From contig JASJDN010000066.1 of assembly GCA_030065205.1 (NCBI GenBank), positions 1 to 34,330 of the forward strand: DNA of 34,330 bases, in the 5' to 3' direction. A model generated the notes under the pieces. The model ran no database searches. It was given only the letters and a program-made list of their open reading frames with translations, and had not been told where the DNA came from. Numbering within the stretch: the stretch's first letter is position 1; every line of letters starts with the position of its first letter. A program made the position numbers and the translations under genes. Shown piece after piece: positions 1-7,466 of this stretch. This DNA comes from Crocosphaera sp. Its GTDB lineage: Bacteria > Cyanobacteriota > Cyanobacteriia > Cyanobacteriales > Microcystaceae.

Positions 1-1133
1 TTACTCTCTTCGGGTCTTACACTCGCTCCACAGACTGACACCGCTTGCCCTGCGGCCAAAATATTTTCACTTGCATTAATATCGCGGTCATGGGTAGTGC
101 CACATTCAGGGCATTCCCATTCACGGATATTTAACGGTAGTTTATCCACTATGTGGCCACAATTCCCACAGCGTTTACTGCTAGGAAAATAGCGGTCAAT
201 TCTAATTAATTCTTTCCCGTACCATTCACACTTATACTCTAGTTGTCGGTTAAATTCTCCCCAACTAGCGTCACTAATTGATTTAGCTAGTTTATGGTTT
301 TTAACCATATTTTTAATTGCTAAATCTTCAATGGCAATAAGATCATTCTCTCTAACAAGTCTAGTGGTTAACTTGTGAAGAAAATCGGTACGAGAATCTT
401 TGATTTTAGCGTGTATTTTAGCTACTTGCAATCTAGCTTTATAGCGGTTGTTTGAGCCTTTGGTTTTCCGACTCAAAGCTTTCTGCTTTCTTCTTAGCTT
501 TTTGTATAAGCGATTGAATTGTTTGGGGTTGGCTACTTTTTTTCCGTCGCTAGTAGTGATTAAGTTAGTAATCCCGACATCAATCCCTACTTGTTTACCG
601 GTTTTTGGTAATGGCTTAATAGTCGGATCTTTAACTAAAATTGATACAAACCAGCGTCCCGATGGGTCTAGTTTTACTGTTACAGTAGAAGGCTTACAAT
701 CTTGAGGAAAAAAACGACTCCAGACAATAGTAAGAGGTTCTTTGCTTTTAGCTAAAAATAGCTTGCCATCCTTCCATTTGAAAGCTGATTTAGTAAACTC
801 TGCACTACCTCCATTACGTTTTTTCTTGAAGTTAGGATATTTAGAGCGTTTAGCCCAAAAGTTGGTAAAAGCAGTTTGAAGGTGTCTTAAACATTGCTGT
901 AATGGGACACAACTAACCTCATTAAGAAACCCTAAATCCTCTTCCTTTTTCCACTCAGTTAATAAGCTTGATGTTTCACTGTAGCCTACTCGTTCCTGTT
1001 TTTCATACCAGCTTTTGGTACGTACTGCTAACGCCTTGTTATATACTAAGCGAACACACCCCATTGTCCGTCGCAAGAGGTTTTCTTGCGAGGGGGTTGG
1101 GTAAAAACGGAATTGGTAGGCACGTTCTCTCAT
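1..1133 (-). CDS. tnpB: TnpB RNA-guided nuclease / IS605 OrfB-type protein, C-terminus missing
   Basis: The frame opens at the ATG at 1133 and reads 377 codons without a stop to the window edge; full-length relatives are about 400 residues, so roughly the last 20-30 are missing. The N-terminus has the family signature (YQFRFYPTPSQ, then GCVRLVYN). The RuvC-like nuclease is intact: D185 in GIDVGITN, E269 in AIEDLAIKN and D351 in HDRDINASENI. The zinc ribbon has C322/C325 and C341/C344. TnpB proteins are omega-RNA-guided DNA nucleases that help IS200/IS605 elements persist; the guide is made from the region 3' of the gene, which is not visible here. All catalytic residues are present and there is no frameshift, so this copy may be active. 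Confidence 0.92.
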   Translation of the reverse strand, partial: MRERAYQFRFYPTPSQENLLRRTMGCVRLVYNKALAVRTKSWYEKQERVGYSETSSLLTEWKKEEDLGFLNEVSCVPLQQCLRHLQTAFTNFWAKRSKYPNFKKKRNGGSAEFTKSAFKWKDGKLFLAKSKEPLTIVWSRFFPQDCKPSTVTVKLDPSGRWFVSILVKDPTIKPLPKTGKQVGIDVGITNLITTSDGKKVANPKQFNRLYKKLRRKQKALSRKTKGSNNRYKARLQVAKIHAKIKDSRTDFLHKLTTRLVRENDLIAIEDLAIKNMVKNHKLAKSISDASWGEFNRQLEYKCEWYGKELIRIDRYFPSSKRCGNCGHIVDKLPLNIREWECPECGTTHDRDINASENILAAGQAVSVCGASVRPEES

Positions 1134-1180
1134 ACTCACAGTTTAACATGTATTCTGTGAAAATGCTACACTAAAAGAGT

Positions 1181-1215
1181 AAAGCCGTCCTACGCTCCGC
1201 TAAAGGATGGGGTTT
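1181..1215. repeat. Imperfect hairpin at the end of the tnpB element
   Basis: CCGTCCT at 1185-1191 pairs with AGGATGG at 1204-1210 (one G-T pair) around a 12-nt loop. An outer AAA/TTT pairing is separated by a small G-rich bulge. It lies about 50 bp upstream of tnpB. Subterminal imperfect hairpins recognised by the Y1 transposase are typical of this IS group, so this is the likely left-end structure. Confidence 0.55.
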
Positions 1216-1233
1216 CAGACCCAAAATTTCCGA

Positions 1234-1261
1234 TGAGTAAACCCTAGCTAGGGTTTACTCA
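1234..1261. terminator. Perfect 28-bp palindrome after gyrA, likely terminator
   Basis: TGAGTAAACCCTAG is followed directly by its exact reverse complement, with no mismatch over 28 bp. It begins about 9 nt after the gyrA stop codon. There is no long U-run after it, so it may act as a bidirectional or processing hairpin rather than a canonical intrinsic terminator. It sits at the presumed junction with the tnpB element. Confidence 0.6.
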
Positions 1262-1269
1262 ATCAAAGC

Positions 1270-3861
1270 TTAACTCTCATTATTAACCACTTCTTCTGCT
1301 TCCTCTTCCCCTTCTCCTTCCGTTTCAGGGGCCGGCGGAACCAACGCTACCGCAGCGATCGCATCTTCATCGTCTAACCGTTGTACCCGAACCCCTGTAG
1401 CCGCGCGAGATTGCAAGGAAATCGCATTGACGGCTTGACGAATAATAATGCCTCGGTTGGAAACAATCATTAATTCATCCTCTGCGTTGACCACATGAAG
1501 GGAGGCTAAACAATCGGTTTTTGCTTTAAACTTAATGGCCCGAACGCCCATTCCTGCCCGTTTTTGCAAACGAAACTGGGAAATCGGAACCCGTTTACCA
1601 TATCCCCCATTGGTAATGGCTAAAATCCAAGGTCCGTCCGTGGTTTCTTCGTCGCTTAACTCTTCGGTTTCGTTGTCGATAATGTCTTCGTCTTCTTCTG
1701 TATCTGTCATTCCTGCGGTGACTTGTGAGGGCAACACATCCATGCTAATTAATTCGTCCCCTTTCTTCAATTTCATGGCTTTCACCCCTCGGGTAGCCCG
1801 TCCCAAGGGTCGCAGTTGTTGGTTATCCGCATGAAAGTGGATAGCCATGCCTTTACGGGTTCCCAGAATAATACTATCTTCTTCTCGGGTTAGTCTTACC
1901 CATCGCAGTTGATCCCCGTCTCCCAGGGAAATGGCGATTAATCCATTGGTTCTAATATTACTAAAGGCAGCCAGGGCGGTTTTTTTGATGTAACCGTTGC
2001 GGGTTAACATCACCAAGAACACATCTTCTGTGAACTCACTCACCGCAACGATGGAGGTAATTTTCTCATCTTTGGGGATGGGCAACATTTGCACGATAGG
2101 TATACCTCGCGCGGTTCTCGAGGCGGCTGGTATTTGATAGGCATTGACGGCATACACCACCCCGCGATCGCTGAAAAAGAGGACTTGATCGTGATCGCAA
2201 CAAGTTAAAAAGTGTTCAACTACGTCGTCTTCTTTAATTTTGGCCGCCGCTTTACCTCGGGTGGCCCGTTGTTGTGCCTCAAAGGTACTCACTGGCATCC
2301 GTTTAATATATCCTTGTTCAGTGAGGAGAATAATAGCTTGTTCGTTGGCAATGAGGTCGGTATCGACGATTTCTCCGTCATCGTGGACAATTTCAGTCCG
2401 TCTTGGGCTGGCGTGAATGGTTTTGATCTGGGCGAGTTCTTCTTCGATAATGGCTTCGATACGTTCCCTTCGGGCTAAAATGTCTTTTAAATCGGCAATT
2501 TTTAGCTGTAATTCTTCGTGTTCGGCGTGAATTTTTTCCGCTTCTAGGGCGGTTAACCGACGGAGTTGCATTTGTAGGATGGCATCGGCTTGCACGAGGG
2601 AGAGGCCAAACTGTTCGACTAATTCTTCTTTGGCGGTGGTGGTATCAGCAGCCCGACGAATGAGTTGAATGACGGCATCGAGGTTTTCTAGGGCGATGAG
2701 TAACCCTTGGAGGAGGTGATCCCTTTCTTCTGCTTTGCGGAGTTCGTATTGGGTACGACGGGTGATGGTTTCGACGCGAAAATCGAGGAAAACTTGTAAA
2801 AAGTCTTTGATGGTTAGGAGTTGGGGTTCGCCGTTGACTAAGGCTAACATATTGGCCCCAAAGTTTCCTTGTACGGGGGTTTGTTTATAGATGTTGTTGA
2901 GGACGACTCTGGGGTAAGCATCCCGTTTTAGTTCGATCACCACCCGCATTCCGTCGCGATCGCTTTCGTCTCTGATATCGGAAATGCCGTCGATCCGTTT
3001 ATCGTTAACTAAGTCGGCGATGCGTTCAATTAAGGCTGCTTTGTTGGTTTGATAGGGCAGTTGGGTGATAATAATGGCTTCTTTATCAGGGCGGCCTCGT
3101 TGTTCGATGGTTTCGATCTCGGCCACCCCTCGCATGGTGATCGAACCCCTTCCGGTGATATAAGCGTCGTGGATACCGGATCGCCCTAAGATTTGTCCGC
3201 CGGTGGGAAAGTCGGGGCCGGGTATAATTTTAATTAGGTCTTTTTCGCTTAAGTCTGGATTATGAATTAAGGCGATGGTTCCGTCGATTAATTCTCCGAG
3301 GTTATGGGGGGGAATATTGGTGGCCATTCCTACTGCAATACCAGAAGACCCGTTGAGGAGGAGTTGGGGGACTCTGGCGGGTAAGACGATGGGTTCTTGT
3401 TGCGATCCGTCGAAGTTATCGGCAAAGTCGACGGTATCGGCTTCGATATCTCTGAGTAAGGCGTTGGTGGATAGGGCTTGCAGACGACATTCGGTGTAAC
3501 GCATGGCTGCGGGGGGATCGTTGTCTACCGAGCCAAAGTTTCCGTGGCCTTCGATCAAGGGACTTCGCATGGAAAAGTCCTGGGCCATGCGGACTAGGGC
3601 ATCATAAACGGCGGTGTCCCCGTGGGGGTGATATTTACCTAAGACTTCCCCTACCACACGGGCGCATTTTCTAAAGGGGCGATCGGGGGTTAACCCCAGT
3701 TCGTACATGGCGTAGAGAATGCGACGATGAACGGGTTTTAAACCATCCCTGGCATCGGGTAATGCTCGTCCCACAATGACGCTCATGGCGTATTCTAAAT
3801 AGGAACGGGACATTTCATTACTCAAGTCTGTGGGGATAATTCTATCTTGAGGGATGGTCAT
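1270..3861 (-). CDS. gyrA: DNA gyrase subunit A
   Basis: This is the 863-residue cleavage subunit of type IIA topoisomerase, working with GyrB to introduce negative supercoils. The catalytic Arg121-Tyr122 pair is in AAMRYTE, and the quinolone-determining segment [10 protein letters not shown] has Thr83 and Asp87 in the same numbering as E. coli. The N-terminal winged-helix and tower domains run to about residue 490; the C-terminal beta-pinwheel follows. The GyrA-box aligned with QRRGGKG reads QQRATRG at 530-536, so it is degenerate. A Glu/Asp-rich insertion at about 718-743 interrupts the pinwheel, and the tail (844-863) is acidic. Cyanobacteria can carry GyrA/ParC-like paralogues, so the alternative is the second type; overall identity and length favour GyrA. 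A candidate promoter with an inverted repeat lies upstream. Confidence 0.96.
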   Translation of the reverse strand: MTIPQDRIIPTDLSNEMSRSYLEYAMSVIVGRALPDARDGLKPVHRRILYAMYELGLTPDRPFRKCARVVGEVLGKYHPHGDTAVYDALVRMAQDFSMRSPLIEGHGNFGSVDNDPPAAMRYTECRLQALSTNALLRDIEADTVDFADNFDGSQQEPIVLPARVPQLLLNGSSGIAVGMATNIPPHNLGELIDGTIALIHNPDLSEKDLIKIIPGPDFPTGGQILGRSGIHDAYITGRGSITMRGVAEIETIEQRGRPDKEAIIITQLPYQTNKAALIERIADLVNDKRIDGISDIRDESDRDGMRVVIELKRDAYPRVVLNNIYKQTPVQGNFGANMLALVNGEPQLLTIKDFLQVFLDFRVETITRRTQYELRKAEERDHLLQGLLIALENLDAVIQLIRRAADTTTAKEELVEQFGLSLVQADAILQMQLRRLTALEAEKIHAEHEELQLKIADLKDILARRERIEAIIEEELAQIKTIHASPRRTEIVHDDGEIVDTDLIANEQAIILLTEQGYIKRMPVSTFEAQQRATRGKAAAKIKEDDVVEHFLTCCDHDQVLFFSDRGVVYAVNAYQIPAASRTARGIPIVQMLPIPKDEKITSIVAVSEFTEDVFLVMLTRNGYIKKTALAAFSNIRTNGLIAISLGDGDQLRWVRLTREEDSIILGTRKGMAIHFHADNQQLRPLGRATRGVKAMKLKKGDELISMDVLPSQVTAGMTDTEEDEDIIDNETEELSDEETTDGPWILAITNGGYGKRVPISQFRLQKRAGMGVRAIKFKAKTDCLASLHVVNAEDELMIVSNRGIIIRQAVNAISLQSRAATGVRVQRLDDEDAIAAVALVPPAPETEGEGEEEAEEVVNNES

Positions 3862-3906
3862 AAGTGTCTTAACTCCGTTAACAGGGACAGTTTAAAGGAT
3901 AGTTGC

Positions 3907-3935
3907 CTTAAAAATTGACAAAAACGTAATGTCAA
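3907..3935 (-). promoter_or_regulatory. Candidate gyrA promoter with overlapping inverted repeat
   Basis: On the minus strand TTGACA (3930-3935) is followed after 17 nt by TTTAAG (3907-3912), about 46 nt before the gyrA ATG. The -35 hexamer is one arm of an inverted repeat, TTGACA at 3915-3920 and TGTCAA at 3930-3935 with 9 nt between, which could be an operator. The -10 match is weak. Confidence 0.4.
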
Positions 3936-4024
3936 TCGCTTCCTTTTTATTGATTATTTTTTCACTATTTTAACATAAATAGTTATCTTTTAACTTAGGG
4001 AATTAGGTTATGATTAATTATCAA

Positions 4025-4498
4025 TTATTGATCTAAAGGATTCAAAGAAATCATGTTCCAAGTGACATAAGTTCCGATGGGACTCCATAATAAATAGGGT
4101 AATAATAAAAAGACAGATTCTTGGGAAATTGGCCACAGTAAAACCCCTAGGATTAATCCCCAAAAAAATCCGGTTGCACCGATAATGGTTCCCACTTTTA
4201 AGCTACGCAATCGACACATCACAGGGGTATAAACCATGATCAATATTTCTAATAATAAATAGCCGGCCATAAATAACCATGTTTCTTGAGTTCCTGGTTG
4301 TTTTATCCACAGTTCGTAAGCCGAATAAACCCCACAGATAAAAATGAACATCCAAATGAAAGGAATGAGCCATTCAAAGGTTAGCCATTGGGGACGGCGT
4401 AAACGGTTAAACCAACCATAATCAGTCTTGAAAAATGTGTTAATTAAAATTGCTATTAATAGAGTAATACTTCCGATAATTAATAGGGGAGAAATCAT
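4025..4498 (-). CDS. TspO/MBR-family membrane protein
   Basis: The 157-residue protein has five predicted transmembrane segments (about 4-23, 43-65, 72-93, 101-122, 130-150), the length and topology of the TspO/tryptophan-rich sensory protein family. Family-like features are RPQW (35-38), the aromatic-rich second helix, and PYLLWSPIGTYVTWNMISLN (134-153), which matches the PYLLW...TY...LN signature of the last helix. Family members bind porphyrins or cholesterol and are linked to tetrapyrrole and stress regulation; no ligand can be assigned here. Its start overlaps the 3' end of the upstream pentapeptide gene by 59 bp in another frame. The first helix lies within the overlap, so a shorter start would remove it. 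Confidence 0.75.
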   Translation of the reverse strand: MISPLLIIGSITLLIAILINTFFKTDYGWFNRLRRPQWLTFEWLIPFIWMFIFICGVYSAYELWIKQPGTQETWLFMAGYLLLEILIMVYTPVMCRLRSLKVGTIIGATGFFWGLILGVLLWPISQESVFLLLPYLLWSPIGTYVTWNMISLNPLDQ

Positions 4499-5261
4499 AA
4501 ATTGCCTGAAATGAACATCCTTTTAAGGAAATGGCTCCATTCTCCATTATTGTACCACAGAAGTTTACTTGGTCTAAAATGGCATAGTTTAACTGGGATT
4601 GTTTTAAATTAGCTCCTGCTAAATTGGCTCCTTTGAGGTTAGCATAGTTTAAGTTCGTTTTTTCTAAATTAGCTTCTGTCAATTGAGCTTTTACTAGCCA
4701 AGCTGATTCTAAATTACTTTGTTTTAAGTTAGCTTTTTTGAGATTAACTCGATTTAATAAAGTGGGTAATTCTTGATAAGTTGATAGATCGGCTTTTTCT
4801 AAATTTGCTCCTTCTAAGTTCGTATTACATAGCTTACTTCCTGTTAATAAAGCTTGATGAAGATTAGCATTTTTTATGTTACTTTTCTCGAGATTAGCAT
4901 TGATGAGGTTTGCTTCTTCTAAGATAGCTGCTTCTAAGTTACTTTTAGATAAGTTGGCTTCAAACAAATTAGCTTGATTCAAATTTGTTTGTTTTAGTTG
5001 AGCATCTGTTAACCTTGCTTGTTGTAAATTGGCTTTCTTGAGATTAGCTTTGTTTAAGTTAGTTTCATGAAGATTGGCGTGTTTCAAGTTAGCATTTTCT
5101 AGATTAACGCCTTCTAAATCTAGTTGCTGTAAATCTGCATTTTCTAGATAACAGCCAACACATTCTCGTGTTATTAATAATCTATTTTTCAGGTCAGATT
5201 TAGAAGCATTCATAAATGACAAAGCCAGGAGTAACAGAAGTACAGTGATTAATACTTTCAT
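4440..5261 (-). CDS. Secreted pentapeptide-repeat protein
   Basis: The 273-residue protein begins with a hydrophobic signal-peptide-like stretch (3-17, then NAS), followed by a CxxC pair (C34, C37) that often opens cyanobacterial pentapeptide proteins. A long run of A(N/D)Lxx-type pentapeptides fills residues about 39-250 and should fold as a right-handed quadrilateral beta helix. It is broken once by a ten-residue insert, TYQELPTLLN, at about 161-170. The last 18 or so residues are not repeats and are encoded in the 59-bp overlap with the TspO-like gene. The likely location is periplasm or thylakoid lumen; the function is unknown. A good promoter lies about 90 bp upstream. Confidence 0.9.
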   Translation of the reverse strand: MKVLITVLLLLLALSFMNASKSDLKNRLLITRECVGCYLENADLQQLDLEGVNLENANLKHANLHETNLNKANLKKANLQQARLTDAQLKQTNLNQANLFEANLSKSNLEAAILEEANLINANLEKSNIKNANLHQALLTGSKLCNTNLEGANLEKADLSTYQELPTLLNRVNLKKANLKQSNLESAWLVKAQLTEANLEKTNLNYANLKGANLAGANLKQSQLNYAILDQVNFCGTIMENGAISLKGCSFQAIYDFSPINYRKYYSINSNFN

Positions 5262-5349
5262 TTTTATTGACTCTACTTCTCTTGACTGAATTTTCCTTTG
5301 AGATACCTTGATCCTGCCCCGATTATTTTAACTCAAAGTACCTTACTTT

Positions 5350-5379
5350 ATTATATCTAATCGTTGAGAAAAGTATCAA
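5350..5379 (-). promoter_or_regulatory. Strong sigma70-type promoter for the pentapeptide/TspO pair
   Basis: On the minus strand TTGATA (5374-5379) is followed after exactly 18 nt by a perfect TATAAT (5350-5355). The predicted transcript start is near 5343, giving a leader of about 80 nt before the ATG at 5261. Confidence 0.6.
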
Positions 5380-5468
5380 CAAAATACATATTTTCTTAAG
5401 GCTTTTAACTCAACAATATTTTTTGACAATTAGTTGATTTTTATGGATATCTGATGGGCAAATTTAAC

Positions 5469-5840
5469 TTACTTCATCATTTCTTCTTCTGTAAAACGAA
5501 TAATATCATCGTCCCCTAGATACTCTCCATTTTGTACTTCAATCATAACTAAAGGAATCACCCCTGGGTTTTCAACTCGGTGACGGGTATTCATGGGAAC
5601 ATAGGTCGATTCTTTTTGCTTGAGAAGATGTTCTTTTCCATCAAAAATAACCCTTGCTGTCCCTGAAACAACAATCCAATGTTCACTACGATGATAGTGC
5701 ATTTGGGTACTAATATGCTGTCCTGGGTTCACCTCAATGCGATTAATGCGATAGCGAGGACCTTCTTCTAACATGGTAACTCTTCCCCACGGAGGAGTGC
5801 GGGTAAATTCGCTAGGATGAGAATCTTGTTGTTTACTCAT
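5469..5840 (-). CDS. Cupin, type II mannose-6-phosphate isomerase / ManC C-terminal domain-like
   Basis: This is a stand-alone single cupin of 123 residues. The metal-binding motif is HYHRSEH (H48, H50, E53, H54) with a second-motif histidine at H87 in NTRHRVENPG. The C-terminus IEVQNGEYLGDDDIIRFTEE is typical of the phosphomannose isomerase half of bifunctional ManC/type II PMI enzymes, which interconvert fructose-6-phosphate and mannose-6-phosphate. I chose the ATG at 5840; an in-frame TTG at 5849 would add three residues. The gene begins 16 bp after the stop of the hybrid kinase, so the two are probably co-transcribed. It could feed GDP-mannose for glycans, but a regulatory or other sugar role is equally possible. 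Confidence 0.8.
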   Translation of the reverse strand: MSKQQDSHPSEFTRTPPWGRVTMLEEGPRYRINRIEVNPGQHISTQMHYHRSEHWIVVSGTARVIFDGKEHLLKQKESTYVPMNTRHRVENPGVIPLVMIEVQNGEYLGDDDIIRFTEEEMMK

Positions 5841-5856
5841 AATACCCAACTGATAA

Positions 5857-7059
5857 TTATGTTTGTTCTATACTTTCTTCTATTTTACTCAAAAGTGGGT
5901 GTTGTCGAGGTAAAATTACTGTGAAGGTGGTTCCACTGTTTAACTCGCTTTCTACAGAGATATCCCCCTCATAAGCTTCTACACATTTGTAGACAATAGA
6001 TAATCCTAGGCCAGTTCCCGATATATTATCTACGTTATCAGCACGATAAAAGGGTTCAAAAAGGTGTTTTTGGGATGCTTGAGAAATCCCAATTCCTTGA
6101 TCTTGAATGCGAAAGGTAACAGATTTTTCGTGGCCAATAATATCAACCAAAATTTTTCCACCTTTGGGAGAATATTTGAGAGCATTATTTAACAAATTAT
6201 GCAAAATATGCCATAATAATTTTTCGTCCCATAATTCCAATTTGTTTGGAAAGTACCCCTCAAAATTGAGAATAATTTGATTGTTATTTTCAAAAGAGAG
6301 ATGTAAAGAGTGAATAATTTTTTGACAAAACTCTTTAAGATCAAGTTCGGTAAAATTTACTTTTAACTTGCCAGAATCTGCTTTTCCTAATAGTAAAACT
6401 TCGCTAAGAAGTTCATTCATATCTTGAACTGCTTGACGAATCATCTGAAAATATGCTAATTGTTGCTCTCTCGTTAATTGATTGTGACTCTCTTCTAATA
6501 ATCCGGCTGACAATAGAATTGTATTCAGAGGATTACGGAAATCATGAGAAAGCATAGAAACAAATTCAGATTTTAACTGATTTAATTCTTGTGCCTTTAA
6601 TAATTGAATCGTTCTTTCTTCAACTCTTTTTTCTAATGCTTGATTGGCTTCTTTTAATTTTTCTTCCATCTGTTTACGTTCAATTGCATAACAAATTGAA
6701 CGCACTAAAATATCTAAGGTAATATGACGCTTTACTAAATAATCTTGCGCCCCTTTTCTAACAGCATCTAAAGCCAATTCTTCATCATTCATATTAGTTA
6801 AAACCACAATAGGAATATGAGATTTTTGACTAATAATAGGCACTAAAGAATCTAAACCTTGACTATCCGGTAAGGTTAAATCAAGTAATATAATATCGAA
6901 TGTTTGAGTTTGTAGCTGTTTTAGAGCATCTTGTAGTCTTTTTTCATGAAATAATCGAAATTCTTGCTTAGTCGCTCCTTTTAGCACTTCATGCAAGAGT
7001 CTAGATTCTGCTAGATTATCCTCAATTAACAAGACTTTGATAACACTGGTTATCCCCAT
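5857..7059 (-). CDS. Hybrid histidine kinase: receiver domain followed by HisKA-HATPase
   Basis: The 400-residue soluble protein starts with a CheY-like receiver (about 7-125; D14, phosphoacceptor D60 in LLDLTLPD, T88, K110). A coiled-coil linker (about 127-165) leads to a histidine kinase core with H172 in SMLSHDFRNPL, an N-box HNLLNNALKYSPKGG and G-boxes DQGIGIS and GTGLGLSIV. There is no membrane segment or sensor domain, so it is likely a relay component that receives phosphate and then controls its own kinase. This receiver-first layout is common in cyanobacteria. No partner regulator is encoded nearby. A TATAAT on the minus strand at 7117-7122 is a possible -10 element, but its -35 is poor. 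The cupin downstream is probably in the same transcript. Confidence 0.93.
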   Translation of the reverse strand: MGITSVIKVLLIEDNLAESRLLHEVLKGATKQEFRLFHEKRLQDALKQLQTQTFDIILLDLTLPDSQGLDSLVPIISQKSHIPIVVLTNMNDEELALDAVRKGAQDYLVKRHITLDILVRSICYAIERKQMEEKLKEANQALEKRVEERTIQLLKAQELNQLKSEFVSMLSHDFRNPLNTILLSAGLLEESHNQLTREQQLAYFQMIRQAVQDMNELLSEVLLLGKADSGKLKVNFTELDLKEFCQKIIHSLHLSFENNNQIILNFEGYFPNKLELWDEKLLWHILHNLLNNALKYSPKGGKILVDIIGHEKSVTFRIQDQGIGISQASQKHLFEPFYRADNVDNISGTGLGLSIVYKCVEAYEGDISVESELNSGTTFTVILPRQHPLLSKIEESIEQT

Positions 7060-7175
7060 AATAATCTTGTCCTGCTTTGCTTCCTATCTCTAGAGTAGCG
7101 CGATTTTGTCTCTATAATTATAAGATTTTCTTAATCTTGCTTAAAACGCATCATTTTAATGCAGATTTTTCATAG

Positions 7176-7460
7176 TTAATCAATTTTAACTCCTGCCTCC
7201 TTCAAGTCTTGGGGGACTTGAATTTGTTTAATGTTGGGTAGTTGTCCTGCTTTTGCTGTATTGATGAACTTTTTTTCCAGCAGTTTCCCCATACACTGCA
7301 TCAACTTCTTGCCAACCGAAGAGGATACCCGGTGATACCCCCACTATGACGGTGATAGATATGGTCTGCATCGCATCTTACCATCCATCCGCTTATTCCA
7401 ACGTTTGTCGTAGTTCTTAGCCAGTTTATTATACTGCAAACGGACAATTGTTTCATTCAT
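7176..7460 (-). pseudogene. Decayed coding region downstream of mutS (methyltransferase-like start plus an unrecognised frameshifted gene)
   Basis: Two remnants are readable. The first opens with an ATG at 7460, 7 nt after the mutS stop. It begins MNETIVRLQYNKLAKNYDKR, which resembles the N-terminus of class I SAM methyltransferases, but it meets a stop at 7344-7346 after 38 codons. The second opens with an ATG at 7371 and reads MQTISITVIVGVSP and then VDAVYGETAGKK. At a seven-A run (7270-7276) the sensible frame shifts and continues INTAKAGQLPNIKQIQVPQ to a TAA at 7176-7178. I do not recognise the second protein. Between 7060 and 7175 I see no gene, only the possible promoter of the hybrid kinase. 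Confidence 0.5.
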
Positions 7461-7466
7461 ATAAAA

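Larger units (their letters stand above)
1..1236 (-). mobile_element. IS200/IS605-group tnpB-only element, partial (runs off left edge)
   Basis: The element holds a tnpB gene and, upstream of it, an imperfect subterminal hairpin. Only about 135 bp separate the tnpB start from the gyrA stop, so there is no tnpA on this side; tnpA, if present at all, would have to be beyond the left edge. That fits an IS1341-type (tnpB-only) element mobilised in trans. The outer boundary is uncertain: a TTAC on the minus strand (GTAA at 1237-1240) would be a suitable IS605-type target tetranucleotide and would place the element end at about 1236, inside the gyrA palindrome (inference). The other end and the omega-RNA region are outside the window. 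Confidence 0.7.

Noticed and set aside
448..1174. Plus-strand open frames over the left edge
   Set aside because: They are antisense shadows of tnpB, which has full motif support on the minus strand.
1535..3499. Plus-strand open frames within gyrA
   Set aside because: They are antisense to a fully supported essential gene, have no recognisable motifs and no Shine-Dalgarno sequences.
4440..5261. Pentapeptide protein near gyrA as a gyrase-protecting Qnr/MfpA-like DNA mimic
   Set aside because: It has an export signal and a CxxC start typical of luminal/periplasmic cyanobacterial repeats, and a separate gene lies between it and gyrA. A cytoplasmic gyrase partner is unlikely.
5838..5849. TTG start for the cupin
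   Set aside because: An ATG nine bases downstream loses only three residues that are not part of the cupin fold.
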